A stretch of DNA of 64,000 nucleotides from Symbiodinium microadriaticum (Eukaryota; Sar; Dinophyceae; Suessiales; Symbiodiniaceae), in assembly GCA_001939145.1 (NCBI GenBank), contig LSRX01001652.1:20001-84000 (forward strand), written 5' to 3'. The position numbers and the translations under genes are program-made. A model generated the notes under the pieces. The model saw nothing but the letters and a program-made list of their open reading frames with translations. It did not search any database and was not told the DNA's origin. Below, piece by piece: positions 13,410-26,310 of the stretch (the first letter of the stretch is position 1; every line of letters begins with the position of its first letter).

Positions 13410-13650
13410 TACATGTCCTGGGTACCCCCCTTCCGGTTACCCCATTCGGGGCCCTATGACCAGCATATGCAGGTCATGTGCTGGCCCACATTACCCCGGA
13501 CTTTAGTGGTCATGGCAGGGTTTGAACTCAAACCCACGACTTTATCAAACACGAATACTTATAGAAATAGGCACCCGGACTTTGGTGGTCACAGAAGATG
13601 ATGTACTAATTGCAGACCCCTACAAAAGACTTTAGTCGTCACAGGGGACG
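13410..13650 (-). repeat. tRNA-Ile-like, SINE-type relic with repeated tail
   Basis: Read on the minus strand, the segment at about 13575-13518 contains TTGATAA, as in a tRNA-Ile anticodon loop (GAT), then GTCGTGGGTTT, then a B-box-like GTTCAAACCC (about 13527-13518). The B-box word sits in an 18-bp near palindrome (13518-13535). The anticodon stem pairs poorly, so this is not a functional tRNA. Around it, a ~20-bp word like GACCACTAAAGTCCGG occurs three times (13494-13520, 13573-13599, 13622-13648), spaced 79 and 49 bp. An inverted repeat CCAGCA/TGCTGG lies at 13460-13484. A tRNA-derived SINE or decayed tRNA gene fits; family membership needs a genome search. Confidence 0.35.
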
Positions 13651-15587
13651 AATGAAACCGGACAGCGACCAGAAACGGGTAACCGACCGTAGGGGGTTCA
13701 CCGACAATTGTTCAGAGTAGGGGTGATGCTGACAATGAAATCTCACGCTTGATTTTCTGAGCCTTAGCCTCGTTACTTCGGTTCTTCACATCTTCATTGC
13801 CGTGAAACTGGTCCTGAGCTGTCCAAGTTGTGCTCCTTCGCCCCGAACCAGAACTTGCATTTCACTTGCGCTTCCTCCTATGATTGCAGCATGAAGCTGA
13901 CAAAATAAAAAAAATCACTTGCAACAGGTGGCTGCTCCGACAACTTCGCACGGTCACGGGCATACACCTTGGCTTCGATTTGGGGCTTTGGGGCCTGAAA
14001 CATGAGACGATCTCGCTTGGAGAGAAGTGCCTGTTTCATCTGATGGCTGTGCCCTCCCGGAGCTGCCAAGGACTTTGTACAAGCTTCTAAATGAGCATCT
14101 ACAGTAAGCCCAGAGAAGTACAAGCTACGCCATGCTTCTGTCAGTGTCTCTGACCGCTTTTGCTTGTCAAGATCTTGCAAGCTACTGGCGGTTGAAGCTC
14201 AAGCTCCAGAATGGGGCAAGGAGCCAACCCTCCTGGTCTTGAACTACGACGCTGCGGCTATGCTGCCCTCGTCCTATGGCCCCAAACCCGAAAACCCCAG
14301 TCCAGATCCTAGGCCCGGGTGCCCTCAGCGTCGCCACCAAGACGTAGATCGAAATTAGCGACACGAACGCCCTGAGCTTGGGCGGTCCAGCGATTGGCGT
14401 TGACAGGGCCTTTATCTGTCGGATCGGAGAACTTCCGGGCCTCCCATGGATTTCGGTTGTGGGGCTTTCGGACGAGAGAACTCCGCGTCGGTCCATGTAC
14501 GGGTGGGCACTACATCGGGATGGACTGCACCAGGCGAGGTGGAAATACAATGTCTTGAGCTGTTGTTGTACCTGCGAGAGCTTTCCCTAAGTCTAGGGGC
14601 AGAAGTTCTGGCTGTCCTGTAATCGAAAATGGGAACTCCGCCGGGTTCAAGGTTCGTTTTTTCCGCTAACTGCAGGGTTTCGGGATTTTGAGGTTTGAGA
14701 AGTTCCACGGTTGCCCGCCTTGAACGCTACAACCTCTCCAATACTCGATGACTCTCATCTCCGGCGTGCAGCCGGAATTGTCTGATGGCAACTCTGTGCT
14801 GCTCTAGATGGTGCTGTCCCAATACTCCCAATGCATCTCTACAGAATCCTAGGGCGAGAAAGGCGGTGGCTGCAACCACAATAGCTGATGTGGGGCCGGG
14901 GCCTGAGGAAACAAATAGCCAGTTCTATCTGACCGGACTTTACGTCCGCGCCAGTTGCCAGTTGGTTGCTGTTGCCTGTCTGTAAGGGCCTCCCGGCTAG
15001 AGTCTGCTAGAGCTTCTAAGGCTGCTTTGGCCCCAACACTCTTGGCTCTTAGCTTTCCTGTCCGGGCCTGGGGCACATTTTCCCCGCAATAGGAAAATTT
15101 AAGTGTGTTTGCTGGTTTCGTCTTTTTTTGGTATGTGGTTGCAATGCAGCTGCCGATAAAAAAAAAGGCAATGACAAGACACGCCATCCCAAAAAAAGAC
15201 GAAAAAAAAGGCACAGGTTGCAGGAGACATTCCTCTCCTCAAGATCTCGAAACAGTTTGATCAGTTTGGGAAGTTCGGGGCTGTGCTGTGCTTGCTAGGC
15301 GTTGCTCTCTGTGTTTTCGGATGAACGAAATAATACAGACAGAGCGAGAAAAAAGAGTGAGAACACATTGTGTTCTTGCAACTTGCAACTATCACCCGAG
15401 GCCCGGACCCAGGCCCGAACCAAGGTCCCAAACTCCAAATGCTTTGTGTCTTTGTGCACTCTGCCGTGCGGCCATCAGGAATCGTGAATATACGGTATAT
15501 TTGCCACTGGCCACCCGCTTTTGGCTTCAACTTGCTGAGCGGGCCTTGCTCTGGCCTTGACCAGCCATACAGCTTGCTGTCAGTAAG
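13651..15587. other. Unique sequence, nothing recognised
   Basis: Several overlapping short frames on both strands. No motif, RNA gene or array seen. Confidence 0.5.
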
Positions 15588-15667
15588 TCAACCAGGTTTA
15601 CCGAAAATCAGCCAGGTTTCACCAAAATCAGCCAGGATTCACCAAAATCAACCAGGTATCTCGACAA
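15588..15667 (+). repeat. 20-bp minisatellite, four copies
   Basis: Units of 20 bp near TCAGCCAGGTTTCACCAAAA stand at 15588, 15608, 15628 and 15648, with one to five differences each. They lie inside a 243-codon open frame (15370-16101, +). Apart from the Pro/Gly/Ser/Gln-rich repeat that frame is Lys/Asn-rich with no recognisable domain, so I do not call it a gene. Confidence 0.8.
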
Positions 15668-18600
15668 AAAGCTCAAAAACGGAACACGGCGGAAAACAAC
15701 TCTGGGGGGGGGGGGCGAGAGGGGAAAAAAACTGCGCAATAAAAAGCAAACGAGATGGTAAACAACACAGTTATTTTGTTGAAAAGAAGGAAAACACGTA
15801 TTTTTTAAAGAATGGGTCAGAACATGTCTTTCGGAGGAAGCACCGGGGAGCCAACCAGGCTTTGGAAAAGGTCCCCGGTCACCCGACCAAAAAGAAACAG
15901 CACAATTTTGCGAGTTTTGGTTTGTCACGTCGCCAAAACAAACCGCTCGCCTCCACTAAAACAACACACATGTCCGGAAGACTGATGTGTTTGTCAAAAT
16001 ATGACCCTCTCCTCCCTCTCAGCCTAATAGAAGAAAGCCGTACGACAGACTACATACTCCCCAGACTCAGACTTTCGAGACTCAAGATTCAGAAGACATA
16101 ATCTCGCATCAGAGTCGCGTGATGCCAAGGTCGATCAGCGTGGTGTTCACGTCCAGAAGCCTGACCGCAATGTTGGAGTTTTTGCTGAAACCAATCCCTG
16201 GTGTGAACCACACGCTCTTCGTACAAACGAGCCCGATGCCTTCACGTTCATGTTTTCTCGCATGCACGCACTCACCTATGAGCTCATGCTTAATTTCATG
16301 CTGAACCTTGTAGCAGAGAAACGCGAAACGGACCCTGGCAAAGAACCCCGCCCATGATGTTCGCAGGTGTCAGACCCGGGGTCGCAGGCGACACCTATAG
16401 TAATTCCCAGCCTGTCCACACTTTTTCTGGAGCCGGGGGGGGGGGGGCTTTGGCATTATCTGATATCTGTGTCCGGCGCAGCCTCCAAAACTGTATCAGC
16501 AGATAGAGGAAGGCGAACACCATCCACGCGGAGCAGCTCACCTGTGAAGCGCGGGTCCGGCATTGCACTGGCAAGGAGGCCGTGTCATACTACTGTCTGC
16601 TCTGAGGTGGGGCTCATGACACAGACGATTCGAGGACCATTCGATGGACCCTTGTCATGGCTGTGCAGAGCCTGGAGGATCCGAGATCTTCACACTGCCA
16701 AGTGCCCCTCAGCCTTGCGCCAAATAAGGCTCTAAGCACTCGAGCTAGCGTTCGCTCAGGTCGAGGTAAATCTGGGTGTCGTGTGAGGCTTTGAAGCTAT
16801 GGGTTTAAGGCCTTTAATTCTACTCTCCGGAGCCTTCGCCAGCGGAAGTGGCAGGAAATCCAAGGGCAGCTTTTGACTGTCATCGCCGCCTTGGGCGAAG
16901 GAATCTTCAGGGGATGTCTTCAGCCGCTCTGCCAAAAGTCACAGCAACCATGAAACGAAGAAAACAGTGGCCTCTGGCCGGTCCGACGTCAACGGAAAGA
17001 AAAGGTCAATGCAATGGACGAGGTGGAGAAAACCAGGCTTTGGAGTAATGTAATCGATGGTGACACCCATGTGGTTAATTACGACAGTTTACAGGCGAGG
17101 ATTACCGTCAGCTACTGCGGCTGCACTGCTACTGCCACTGAAACTACTGCTACCTCTGAAACTAGTGCTGCTGCTACTACCACCGTTCCGGATTCTGCAG
17201 AAAACGGCCAAAACGACGTTGGTGGCGGTTTTGTCATGGTACAAGTCTTGGACCGGAGAACGGCCTAGCTTTGTTTCCTCCGTGAGGGTTCCGTGTGTAG
17301 TGGTTCGCGGGTAGGTTTCGGCGATTCAGGCTTGCAAGCTTTCAGTATGACCGGAAAGGCTACATTTTTGATCTGATCTGAGATGTTGTTGTGGTTTGAC
17401 TCGACTGCCATCGCAGCTCACGTGGCAATCCTCCAAAAAGGCAGCTACGTAGATCCTGCAGGCCCCAAGCTAGAACTGCTAAAGAAGCAGTGCTTAGGCC
17501 TAAGCCAAGCTCCAAGCGCCCGCGGCGGCTTTTCCCGGGTCCGAGGCACTCTTGCACTTCACCAATGCGGCGATTTCCAGTGTACACCAGAGCCTCGAAA
17601 AGTAGTGTGGACCTGAAACGGGCCGCATTTCTGGAGATCAACGGGCGATGCGTTGGGCCAAGCGGCTCCAAAGCAGAAGCAGCCGTTTTGAATGTCCCCT
17701 CGGCTGAAGCATGAAAATGGATTCCTGTCAAACTTGCCCGGGTTCCTTGCCAACCTTCGAGCCACAGAAACCTTCGTCCTCAAAGGCGCCAGAGCCCAAC
17801 TCTCTCGGTCCAGATCTTCCATGCTGGCTTCTGGACAGCACGTCTCTCAGCTGCGAGTTCCACACAGAGCTGTCTCTGCAGCACGACTTCCTTCATCGAA
17901 ATTTTGCACACCCTGAAATTCACCTGACGAAAGTAGAAGCCCGCATATGACTTCGTCACGACAACCTGATGATGTGAAGCGAGTAGGTCCGAGGAGCACA
18001 AATGCTCCGAAAGATGCCACGGCTTGCCTGAGCGGAGTTCGAGATGCTTCGAGTCACAGCCCGAATCCTCGAATCCGGCGAGTCTGCAGTCAAGCTTAAA
18101 GCGGAGCTTCGCGGCACCTAGCAAGATTCCCTCACTTCAACTCAAAGAGTTGCAGAATCTAAGCACTGATATGGAAAGTCGGTGCGCGCTTGTTCGCTCC
18201 CATCATGTTTTGTTTTGTTCCGTAGTGCTTGGACCTGAACTTCTGAACCTTGCCAGCATCGACTTAAACGCTCTACACCCTCGATGCTCATCACCGGAGA
18301 ACATGCGTGCCACGCATGCGCAACCTTTGCACGCATCTGCTGGTGTCCTTGAAAACGGAAAACTAAAAGCCCTTGCTGCTGTGCCAGGCAGAGCTGCTTC
18401 TTCTGATCCGGGTTGGCCTGGCAGTAGGCAGGGTCTTCGTGTCCAGGAATGAAGGATTTAGCGAGAGTTCCGGGCATCCCGACAGCAGGCAGAGCTTGGC
18501 CTGGTGAACGCAGAACTTGTCGAAGAAGTACCTGGTCGAAAGGCTGAGTGTTGCGGGGGGCAGATGATCCCAACAGAAGCCCGAAGACGTCGGCTTCTGC

Positions 18601-21600
18601 CAAACCTCCGAAGGCCTGAACACGAAACCGAGCCAAGTCCAGCGCACAAACAGACAAATGGATCTGAAAAGCAATGGGAGCTGAAGCACCCTTTCCACAC
18701 GCAACGGAGACCCTGTCTCGGAGACCAGAACCTGAATCGCCGACCTCCTTAAACCTCCGTATAAGATGCAAACCTCCAAAATCGCTTTCGGAGCCAGAAG
18801 AGCACAACAAATCAACACAAAGATAAACCCCGGAGTGCATTGCCTGGATCTCTTGCCCACGGCCAGTGACACGTGGTGCCTCGGAGAGACTTCAACCGTG
18901 CACCCTCGTGCGCTGAAGACAGCTTGGGTGCTGATGCTGGAAGGTCTCCGGCTATCCAGGGAAAGCTTCGATTTGAAAGTGTGGTTTTCAGAGCTTCAGA
19001 CTCGGCCTACCGAGAGACCAGGGCAAGCCCCGTGGCTCCTCGGGTCTGAACCCCAAAACCGCCATGTCTTGGGATGTGACCTTGCGTGCTGCTGCCAGGA
19101 TGACACTCTCATGGTGGAATGATTCGAGCTAAGGCCCTAGACACTGCCCCAGGTTACGCCGAAATCTTGAACCTTCAAATCCCAAGCTCCAGCAGGGCTT
19201 ACGCGAAGTCTGAGTCGGCTACGCGCAGGCCAGCCCCCAAAGGAAAGCAATGGTCCCGGACAGCAGGGCCTTGCAGGGAGCAGGGAGCACTTTGACCAGC
19301 AGGAAACGGGAAAGCAAGAGAGCGGTCTCCCCCGGCAACGATAACCACACAGCAGCAACATTAGCCCGCAAATCAAAGAGTCCTCTACCGTTCTGTTGGC
19401 AGGTTTCGTTTTCGGATTAGAACAAGTATCGTTCGGTCTAGTGCTTTTTCTCATGAAAAAGCTGAGGCCCCCATAACCGCTGCACACGCAAACAGCAACA
19501 CATGAAACACGACTGACTTTGTCAAGAAGTCATAACAAACCTCAGACCTTCATGGATAGGCAAATTACCAACGAAACCATATAATATACACAGAGATCAG
19601 GGAGCAACATGGCTGTGTTTTTGAACACTTTGGAGAAACGCGGAAACGAGAGGATCCGATGAAGCAAGTCTGTCTAAGAGCAGACCGTTTACATCCTAGG
19701 GCCTTTTCTCACCAAGAGCCGACTGGATCACGGATAGCTATACAGATGCGTTCACATCAGCTTTGTTTAGAGGCGCGGGCGTGTTTAATGTGAGCAACAC
19801 AAACCATTTTATTCAAGTCAGGACGCATGCGGAATTGAGACTACCTCCTTATTCGGGTGACCCAGCTAGGCTTCGGCATGTGGCGGTCATTGCTCTTGGT
19901 AACTTTTGGCATTGGCAGCCGGCATTGTTTTTGTTTGGTCTCACACTTGTTTTGAAATGCATTTGATCTTGTTAGGTCTCAGACTCAGTTTGTTTACTGA
20001 GTTCCAAACCATACAAAACCTTAGATCTGATAATTGCGCTCAACATTAACAACTTCCATCTAGCCTGGTGTTTTCCTTGTTCCAGAACTCCTTCTTTCTG
20101 TTGCAGCGATGCAATCTCCAAGTCGATTAAGAGTCTCTGTTCGATGATCAGCCAGTCAACAAAGATCCTAAACAGTTGGCACGTCTTCCTTGTGCCGGAC
20201 GGTCCGAACGGGAGAGATGAATTGATTAGAAATTATTTTCACAAAGCTCAGCTGCATTCCGAAATATTCTGAATGTCGTTCGATTGCGTGAAGAAGCGCG
20301 TGAATGCAGTGAAACCAGAGATGAGAGTATCGCCAGCACAGACGCTCTGTCTGTGCAATGAATGTTATGCCTCAAGGATGGCTTCGACCGACTTCGTTCA
20401 TAGCTCTGATTTGAAATTTGGCGGTTTAGAGGCCGGCCAGCTGTATCTGTGCCCGTCTTGAGGTCCCATGGATCAGACGCCTACTACCTTCAAGTCTTGA
20501 AGCTCATACCAGTAGTGAGGACTTCCCCTGTGCCTTGTGCTATGAGGTTGAGAGACTCTCGTCACCGCTCCAAACCAATTCGCGAGCGACAGACTTCTTG
20601 AGCCCAAGGAGCGTAGGGAAAGCCCTGGACTTCAGACACGGAGACCCGGGCTGACGCCTCGGAAAGCTGGCTGCGGCTTAAGGTTAGGCTGAGAATCCTG
20701 TGATGGATGTATACTTGTATAGACGTGTAGCACTATACATGCTTACACGCAGTGTTGTGGATCTACGTTTGCAGTGTTTATCCGGCAAAAGCCAATATGC
20801 TCCTCGATACTTGGTATTAATACTTGTATGTTCAAACAATACGACAGTCTTTCGAAATTGTCTTTGAGCAGCTAGCAAATTTTCACACCGGCTGCGCTAG
20901 CTGGGGAAAGACTTGGCCCTTTGACCGAAAGCCCAACCGCCAGGTGCAAATATGGCTCAACGACGCGGATAAACGCCTGACAACCCCAAACCTTCACGTA
21001 GCACAGCTGTCGAAAAGTGGTTCTAAACGCCTTAGCCCTCCTAATCCCGAACAACCTCGAAGACCAAAGCATCTTCGAGCAGCTGGCTTGTGCTGCCCGA
21101 ACCCTGAAAGCCCGAAGCACTGATACTCGAACACAAAAACCTACACTCCTTAAATCCTGCACAAAAGCCCAGGCATCCATAAACCTTGTCATCCCTAGAC
21201 ACCTACAACCACAGTAAGCTCCGCTTCTTCGCTTGGCCGGTGGCTGGGAGCACGTCCGTGGCCCGCAGGACGGCGGCCGTGACGCCGACGCAACCGGAGC
21301 AGACGAAGGCGGCCCCGAGGTTGCCTCTGACGCGAGGCGAGTGGAGGCGATACTAGGCTCGAGCTTCAGATTTCGACGCTAAAGGCCTCGTTCGGGATCC
21401 GCATACAAGAGCAGTTCATTCTTGAGAATCTTTTTGGTTCGGGGTTGAGGGGTCCGGCTTCAGGGTCAGGGGAAACATGATCGCAAAGGTTGCGCGGCTG
21501 GGGGCCGATGTTTCCGGAAGGACATTGAGGCTGTTGCGGCCCCCGTCTCTGAGTTTGTTTGTTGTGGTTTTCGGGGAAGCGGCTCTTTCAAATTTGTGCT

Positions 21601-21806
21601 AACTACTGTTTGTTTAAAGACAGTACGATAACAAGGATCCCTTGAAGGGACAACCCAACAAACGCTTCACGAAGCCGTGTTGCTGTGGATCCACAGCGCC
21701 AAGACTTTTGAAAGCCGTCCATCCATCCAGCAGTGGCCTGAGCAATAATCCGTTTATGTGCTACATGGTCGCCCAAGCCACGGAAGACACGATTCTCTCT
21801 CAGGCG

Positions 21807-21814
<8 letters not shown>
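15668..21814. other. Gene-poor DNA with two poly-G tracts
   Basis: G runs of 12 (15704-15715) and 13 (16435-16447). Open frames up to 232 codons (18142-18840, -) overlap others on both strands, which signals low stop density rather than coding. No domain recognised. No tRNA or snRNA seen. Confidence 0.5.

Positions 21815-21838
<24 letters not shown>
21815..21838. repeat. (CT)n microsatellite
   Basis: An alternating CT run of about 24 bp. Confidence 0.9.
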
Positions 21839-22000
21839 GCCTGCTGCAGAACAGAATGAACAGCAAGTCTTGACGCTCGCCTTCCCGAACCTGCTGCCAG
21901 AACTGGTGGGTCCAGGACTGCCAAGCAGCTGATGAAGTAGTCGATCCCAGTTACTTCTCTGGACTTCGCGAACATCGCCGAGGCCTTACAAGGAGCTTCG

Positions 22001-22097
22001 GTTAATGATATAAATCCTGCATTACCCATAATAAGGAATATACCATAATTCCCATAGTTTAGGGTCCTTAAGGTAATGCAGGATTTATATCATCAAC
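22001..22097. repeat. 97-bp foldback hairpin: 26-bp arms, 45-nt loop
   Basis: Left arm 22001-22026 and right arm 22072-22097 are reverse complements over 26 positions with one mismatch (fourth base from the outer end). The loop 22027-22071 is A/T-rich and contains TTTAGGG. Flanking bases are not complementary and I see no clear target-site duplication, so a small MITE is possible but unproven. The size and stem length also fit an RNA hairpin precursor. Confidence 0.85.
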
Positions 22098-25000
22098 AGT
22101 ATCGAGGACTTTAAGGTACCGGGCCCAGGAATCCGCATCAAGGTCGAGGCATCAAAAGAGCTTTTGGAGCATCAAGGGTTTCCGGCGCACAGTTTGAGAC
22201 CGCTTCACTCCCGATTAAGGGCTGGACCAAATGATAGGTCTTTCCTTCACGTCTGTGACGGCATCAGCTTATCATTATCTCTACCTAAGGACCGCTGTCC
22301 ACTTCTAACTGACATTTCTCCTCAGACTTCCATCGCAAGGCGACAAAACGAAAGAAGTCAAAACAACAGCTTTCTACAACTTCATCTGACATTCGGATTG
22401 AGTGGAATGATTGAGCGCATGTGGCTATCTCTTCCAGCTGACGGATCCTCAAATAAACAGCAGGGACAGCCGCGATCCTAAGTAGCGCACCATTGTATTC
22501 CACGCCGGTGCAATGGTGTTCAACTGCTAACTGCTATGCGTCTGTGGGTTGGATCGTTCAAGCATCGGCTCGCGCCTGATCAACTGTCAGCGTATGGTCC
22601 AGCAGGCTCATGGCCTGCGAGCATACTGCTGGGAAGAAGTCTTATTCACTTTTCAATTCGGGTTCAGGGCTTCGAGATGTTTCGAGCTCAATTGCGGCTG
22701 GCGGGGTGATCGGCCTTTCATTCTGAGCTTTTGGGTGCAAGATGTAGAGTTGAAGTTTCATGCAGCTTCGGAGCTGAGCAGACAGAGGCCGGGAGGGTCT
22801 ACGCGAGTTTCATGGCTCTCTAATTCAATCTGATGGCTTCGTCGCACCCTTCCACCACGTCCTGCTGCTTGCGAGACTCGTGAAGCAAAGCCATTTCGGG
22901 AGTCGATGGGGGGCCACTAAGCCACTTCGAAGCTCACAGGAATATTGGCTTAAGTGCTTGTGCCCGGCCTGAAAGTCCGCTGAAGTTTGACACCCAAATG
23001 TCCCTTGCAACGTTTTGCATTTACATCAAACTTACATGTGATATCCTGACTTTCAAGTGTGTGACAGCTTGCAGTCATTGCCCAGTGCGAACTCCCTAGC
23101 AGGTTCCCGATTTTCCTCTTTGCTATTGTTCAAGTAACGGACGCCCCCAAAGGCACAAGGACAAACCCGTATCACCGGGCAACCTAGACCTCGCCACTCA
23201 AGGTTCACAGACTTCAAAGGTCCGAGCTGAAGCCCAGTCTTGGGACATAACATGTAGAGCAATGTATAGAGTTGTCGGGCCGATTTTGGTTCAGGGCCCG
23301 GCGCCTTCAGACAGCGGCCGCAGCCCGCGAGCACGTGTCCAATGTCTGTGGCACGGAGCCTGGTCTTCTTCGCTATCAGAGTACAACCCGAAGGACGTCC
23401 AAGAATTTCGCCTTGCAGCGGCTCGAAAGACAGACACAGCACCCAAGTTGTTCCACCTTGCAAGTGGCGGACATACGACGATGCCACCTTTTCGGTGGGC
23501 GATTTGTCGGGTGTAGCTCCATGAACATGGCCGAGACCAGACAGCACGCTAGCAGCGTCTTCATCCATGTCTGCGACATGGCCCCCAACCCACGAGCCCA
23601 AAATCTACAAACCCCCGACCTGCTTGTATCCCGGACTGCCGAAGGCTTGTGGGTTCGGGGGCAAACAGTCTCAACCCGCAGCACTCTTTGCCAGCCCTGT
23701 CCTCCTAAGCCCAGACAACAGAATGCCTTTAGAGCCGACGAACTGGCCTCAAACGAAAAGAGCCTGGCTTAGACCTCAGAGACCCTTTGGGGAAAAAAGG
23801 AAGAGGATCTCTCCATTGACACAAGTCCGGCTCTTCGTCCAAGAAGCAGCGTCTCGTCCTTCAGAGTGATGGACAACATCGAGCCGGACTTCGAACCTGT
23901 GCCCGTCAGGTTGCAGGGCTTTACGATTTCAAGCTGTGGGGCTTTAGGCTTTTCAGATGGAGGTTGCTGGGTGTGCTCCTTTTTTGCGGGAGGAGGGCTG
24001 TTTCGCGTATTTGGGGTTCACAGCCTTAAGGGATGAAAATGCAGAGCGTCTCGGGCTGAGGGCTTCAGGGCGGCGGAACAGATTCCAACTTTATATGACG
24101 TGACCACACGCAGGTAAGCATGGCCACCATCTTCGAAAAAGACAGAGGCAGCAAGCAAAAAGTAGGGACCGCGAAACCATCGATGCTGGTTGTGCCTTCT
24201 GCAGTCGTCAGGCGCTGGGTGCGACGGGCAATCTCCTGCAAAGGCTCTACTTGCAGCTTTGGACAGGGTTGGGTAACACCACATAAGAACCGCAAAATGA
24301 GGGCACCTCCGTTTATTCCACCTTACAGGGCCCTTCCTACTACTACGTAGCTTCTTAGCACAATATGTAGATGATGCTTCTTTACGGCTTTCGCCGCTTA
24401 AGGGCATCGATGTGGTGTAGCCTTGGCGTAATGGGGCCGGCACCGGAAACCACGCAGACAGGAGTCTTGCTGGAGGCAATGCATCTCTGCGGATAAGAAG
24501 GCAGTTTAGGGGTTGGCGGAGCCCCCTCCCAATGACCTCCTCGTGGAGTATCTCCGTAGCAGCATCCTGGCTGTCTTCCGGTTGCTTGGTGGGTTTTGGG
24601 CTCTGAGGCTCAGGCTGCAGGATGTAAGGGTTGTGAAAAGCTCTAAGATGCAGGCGTGGGGCTTGCTGGCTTCATCCGGCATGCTGCGTTCGTAGTTGCT
24701 GCTGCACGCTGTGCCAGACACTTTGGGCATCTGGTTACACTGATATGGCTTCGGGTTCATGGTTCTGGATTTATGACTTGTCTGCCTTGGACTCGGAAGC
24801 TCTGTCCTTCCCAGAACGCTACTGTTCAACCGACGTTGAAGGCCTCAGAAGCTATTCGCAGGCCCTTGCGCATCACTGCTGCTGCCGGTCTATAACCATT
24901 TTCATGCGTGAGTGCAGTCTTGACCAACCAATAGCAATAGTCGGAAACACAGTTCTCTTGCTCGCAATGCTCGGCGTCAGCACTACAGTGCTCAAGATCG

Positions 25001-26124
25001 ACACAACCCTAACCTTACACTCATCACCCTTCGCCCTTCGCATCGCATGCAACCCAAGCAGCGGCAACTCTGGGTGAAACTCCAAGGATTGGATACGTCG
25101 CGCCTGCGCCTGCATCGCCTGCTCTTCAACCTCCGGGTTGCTGCGCCAGATGCTGTCGACCATCGCCTCGAGGCGACAAGGCGACGCGACGGGGGAGTAG
25201 GCCTAGGCTTGGGAAGGCTCAGCCAAGCTTCTGAGATCTTACAAGTGGCTTGAGACATGGCTAAAACCCTGAAAAGTTCCTAAATACAGTGTAAACCCGG
25301 GTCCCTCCTTGTCTACTGGAGAATTCAAGCGGCCAGGTCCCGCCATCAACAGTCGTGGCGTAGTTTAATGCGCTGGTGCACGGTAATCGCAGCTTGGCAA
25401 AAAACTTTGCTTTGAAGTCGAAAGCGGCGTTGGTCTGAGCTTTCTCAACACTTTCTTGGAGAGCTAGCAGCGACGAGGATCTGCGGAAAGCACAAGGCCC
25501 AACAGCAGTTTCTCCCCTTCCCTGCCTCGGCATGAACAACCTCTGGAGCTGCATCCTTCCCGAGAGTCGCGAGCGTCACGTACTACGATTTTCATGTCTT
25601 CGAATGATAGAGGTTGCTAGCTCCAGTTCCGGCCTCCTGGTGACGAGTTTGGGTAGAGCTCAGGATGACACCGGCCTACAGCCAGAAGTTTGAGGCCTCG
25701 GGTTCACGTCTCGAAAAATGTCCGTGACGTTGGTCCTCACGCTTGTCGCAGCAGCAGCCATGCCAGGACATTCCCAGACCCTGCGACAGAAGCTTGTGCA
25801 GGCCGATGCGATGTTCAGGGCTGTAGTGGAAAGTCGGTCAGAAGCAGCGATTGGAATCTATGCGCGAGTAGAGGAAAGGCTTTTGATTCAATCATGAAGC
25901 GTGCAGGGTTCATTCGTTTCTTGCGCTTGTTTCACTCGTTGGTAAAAAATTAGTGAGGCTCAAGCTTGCCGACGGCTTCTTGTGCGGTGCCGATTTACCG
26001 CGAAGGATGCAGGAAGCCCTCCCGTCTCGGGTCCCGGCTTTACTCTACTACTTCTCGGTGGATGATGCTTCCGGTGCCAGGATCGTCCACTCTCTCCCGA
26101 AAGCAGAACGGCGCTTTCAAGGAC
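22098..26124. other. Intergenic DNA, nothing recognised
   Basis: Overlapping opposite-strand frames at 23053-23601 (-) and 23272-23772 (+) show no family motif. CCCTAA/TTAGGG-type words are scattered. Confidence 0.5.
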
Positions 26125-26310
26125 AACGATGACACCACCACCACCACCAACGACGGCGACGACAACAACAACCACCACCACCACACCAGCGCCCCCGACG
26201 ACGATCCTGATGATGACCACGACGACGACAACGACGCCGGGCACGACGACGAAAACGAGGACTAGGAGCATGACAAGCACTACGAGGACCACAACCGAAG
26301 AGAACGGCAC
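26125..26310. repeat. Trinucleotide-rich block (ACC, GAC, ACG)
   Basis: Imperfect ACC and GAC triplets. The translated frames are Thr, Asp/His or Val runs. Confidence 0.85.

Noticed and set aside
15370-16101. 243-codon plus-strand frame
   Set aside because: It contains the 20-bp minisatellite and shows no domain. A frame of this length is only mildly unusual in 64 kb at this base composition.
18142-18840. 232-codon minus-strand frame
   Set aside because: Overlapped by open frames on both strands, with no motif recognised. Low stop density is a sufficient explanation.
25940-25975. Word ggctcaag resembling the end of the dinoflagellate spliced leader
   Set aside because: Only the last eight bases match. 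The rest of the leader and the expected donor are absent.
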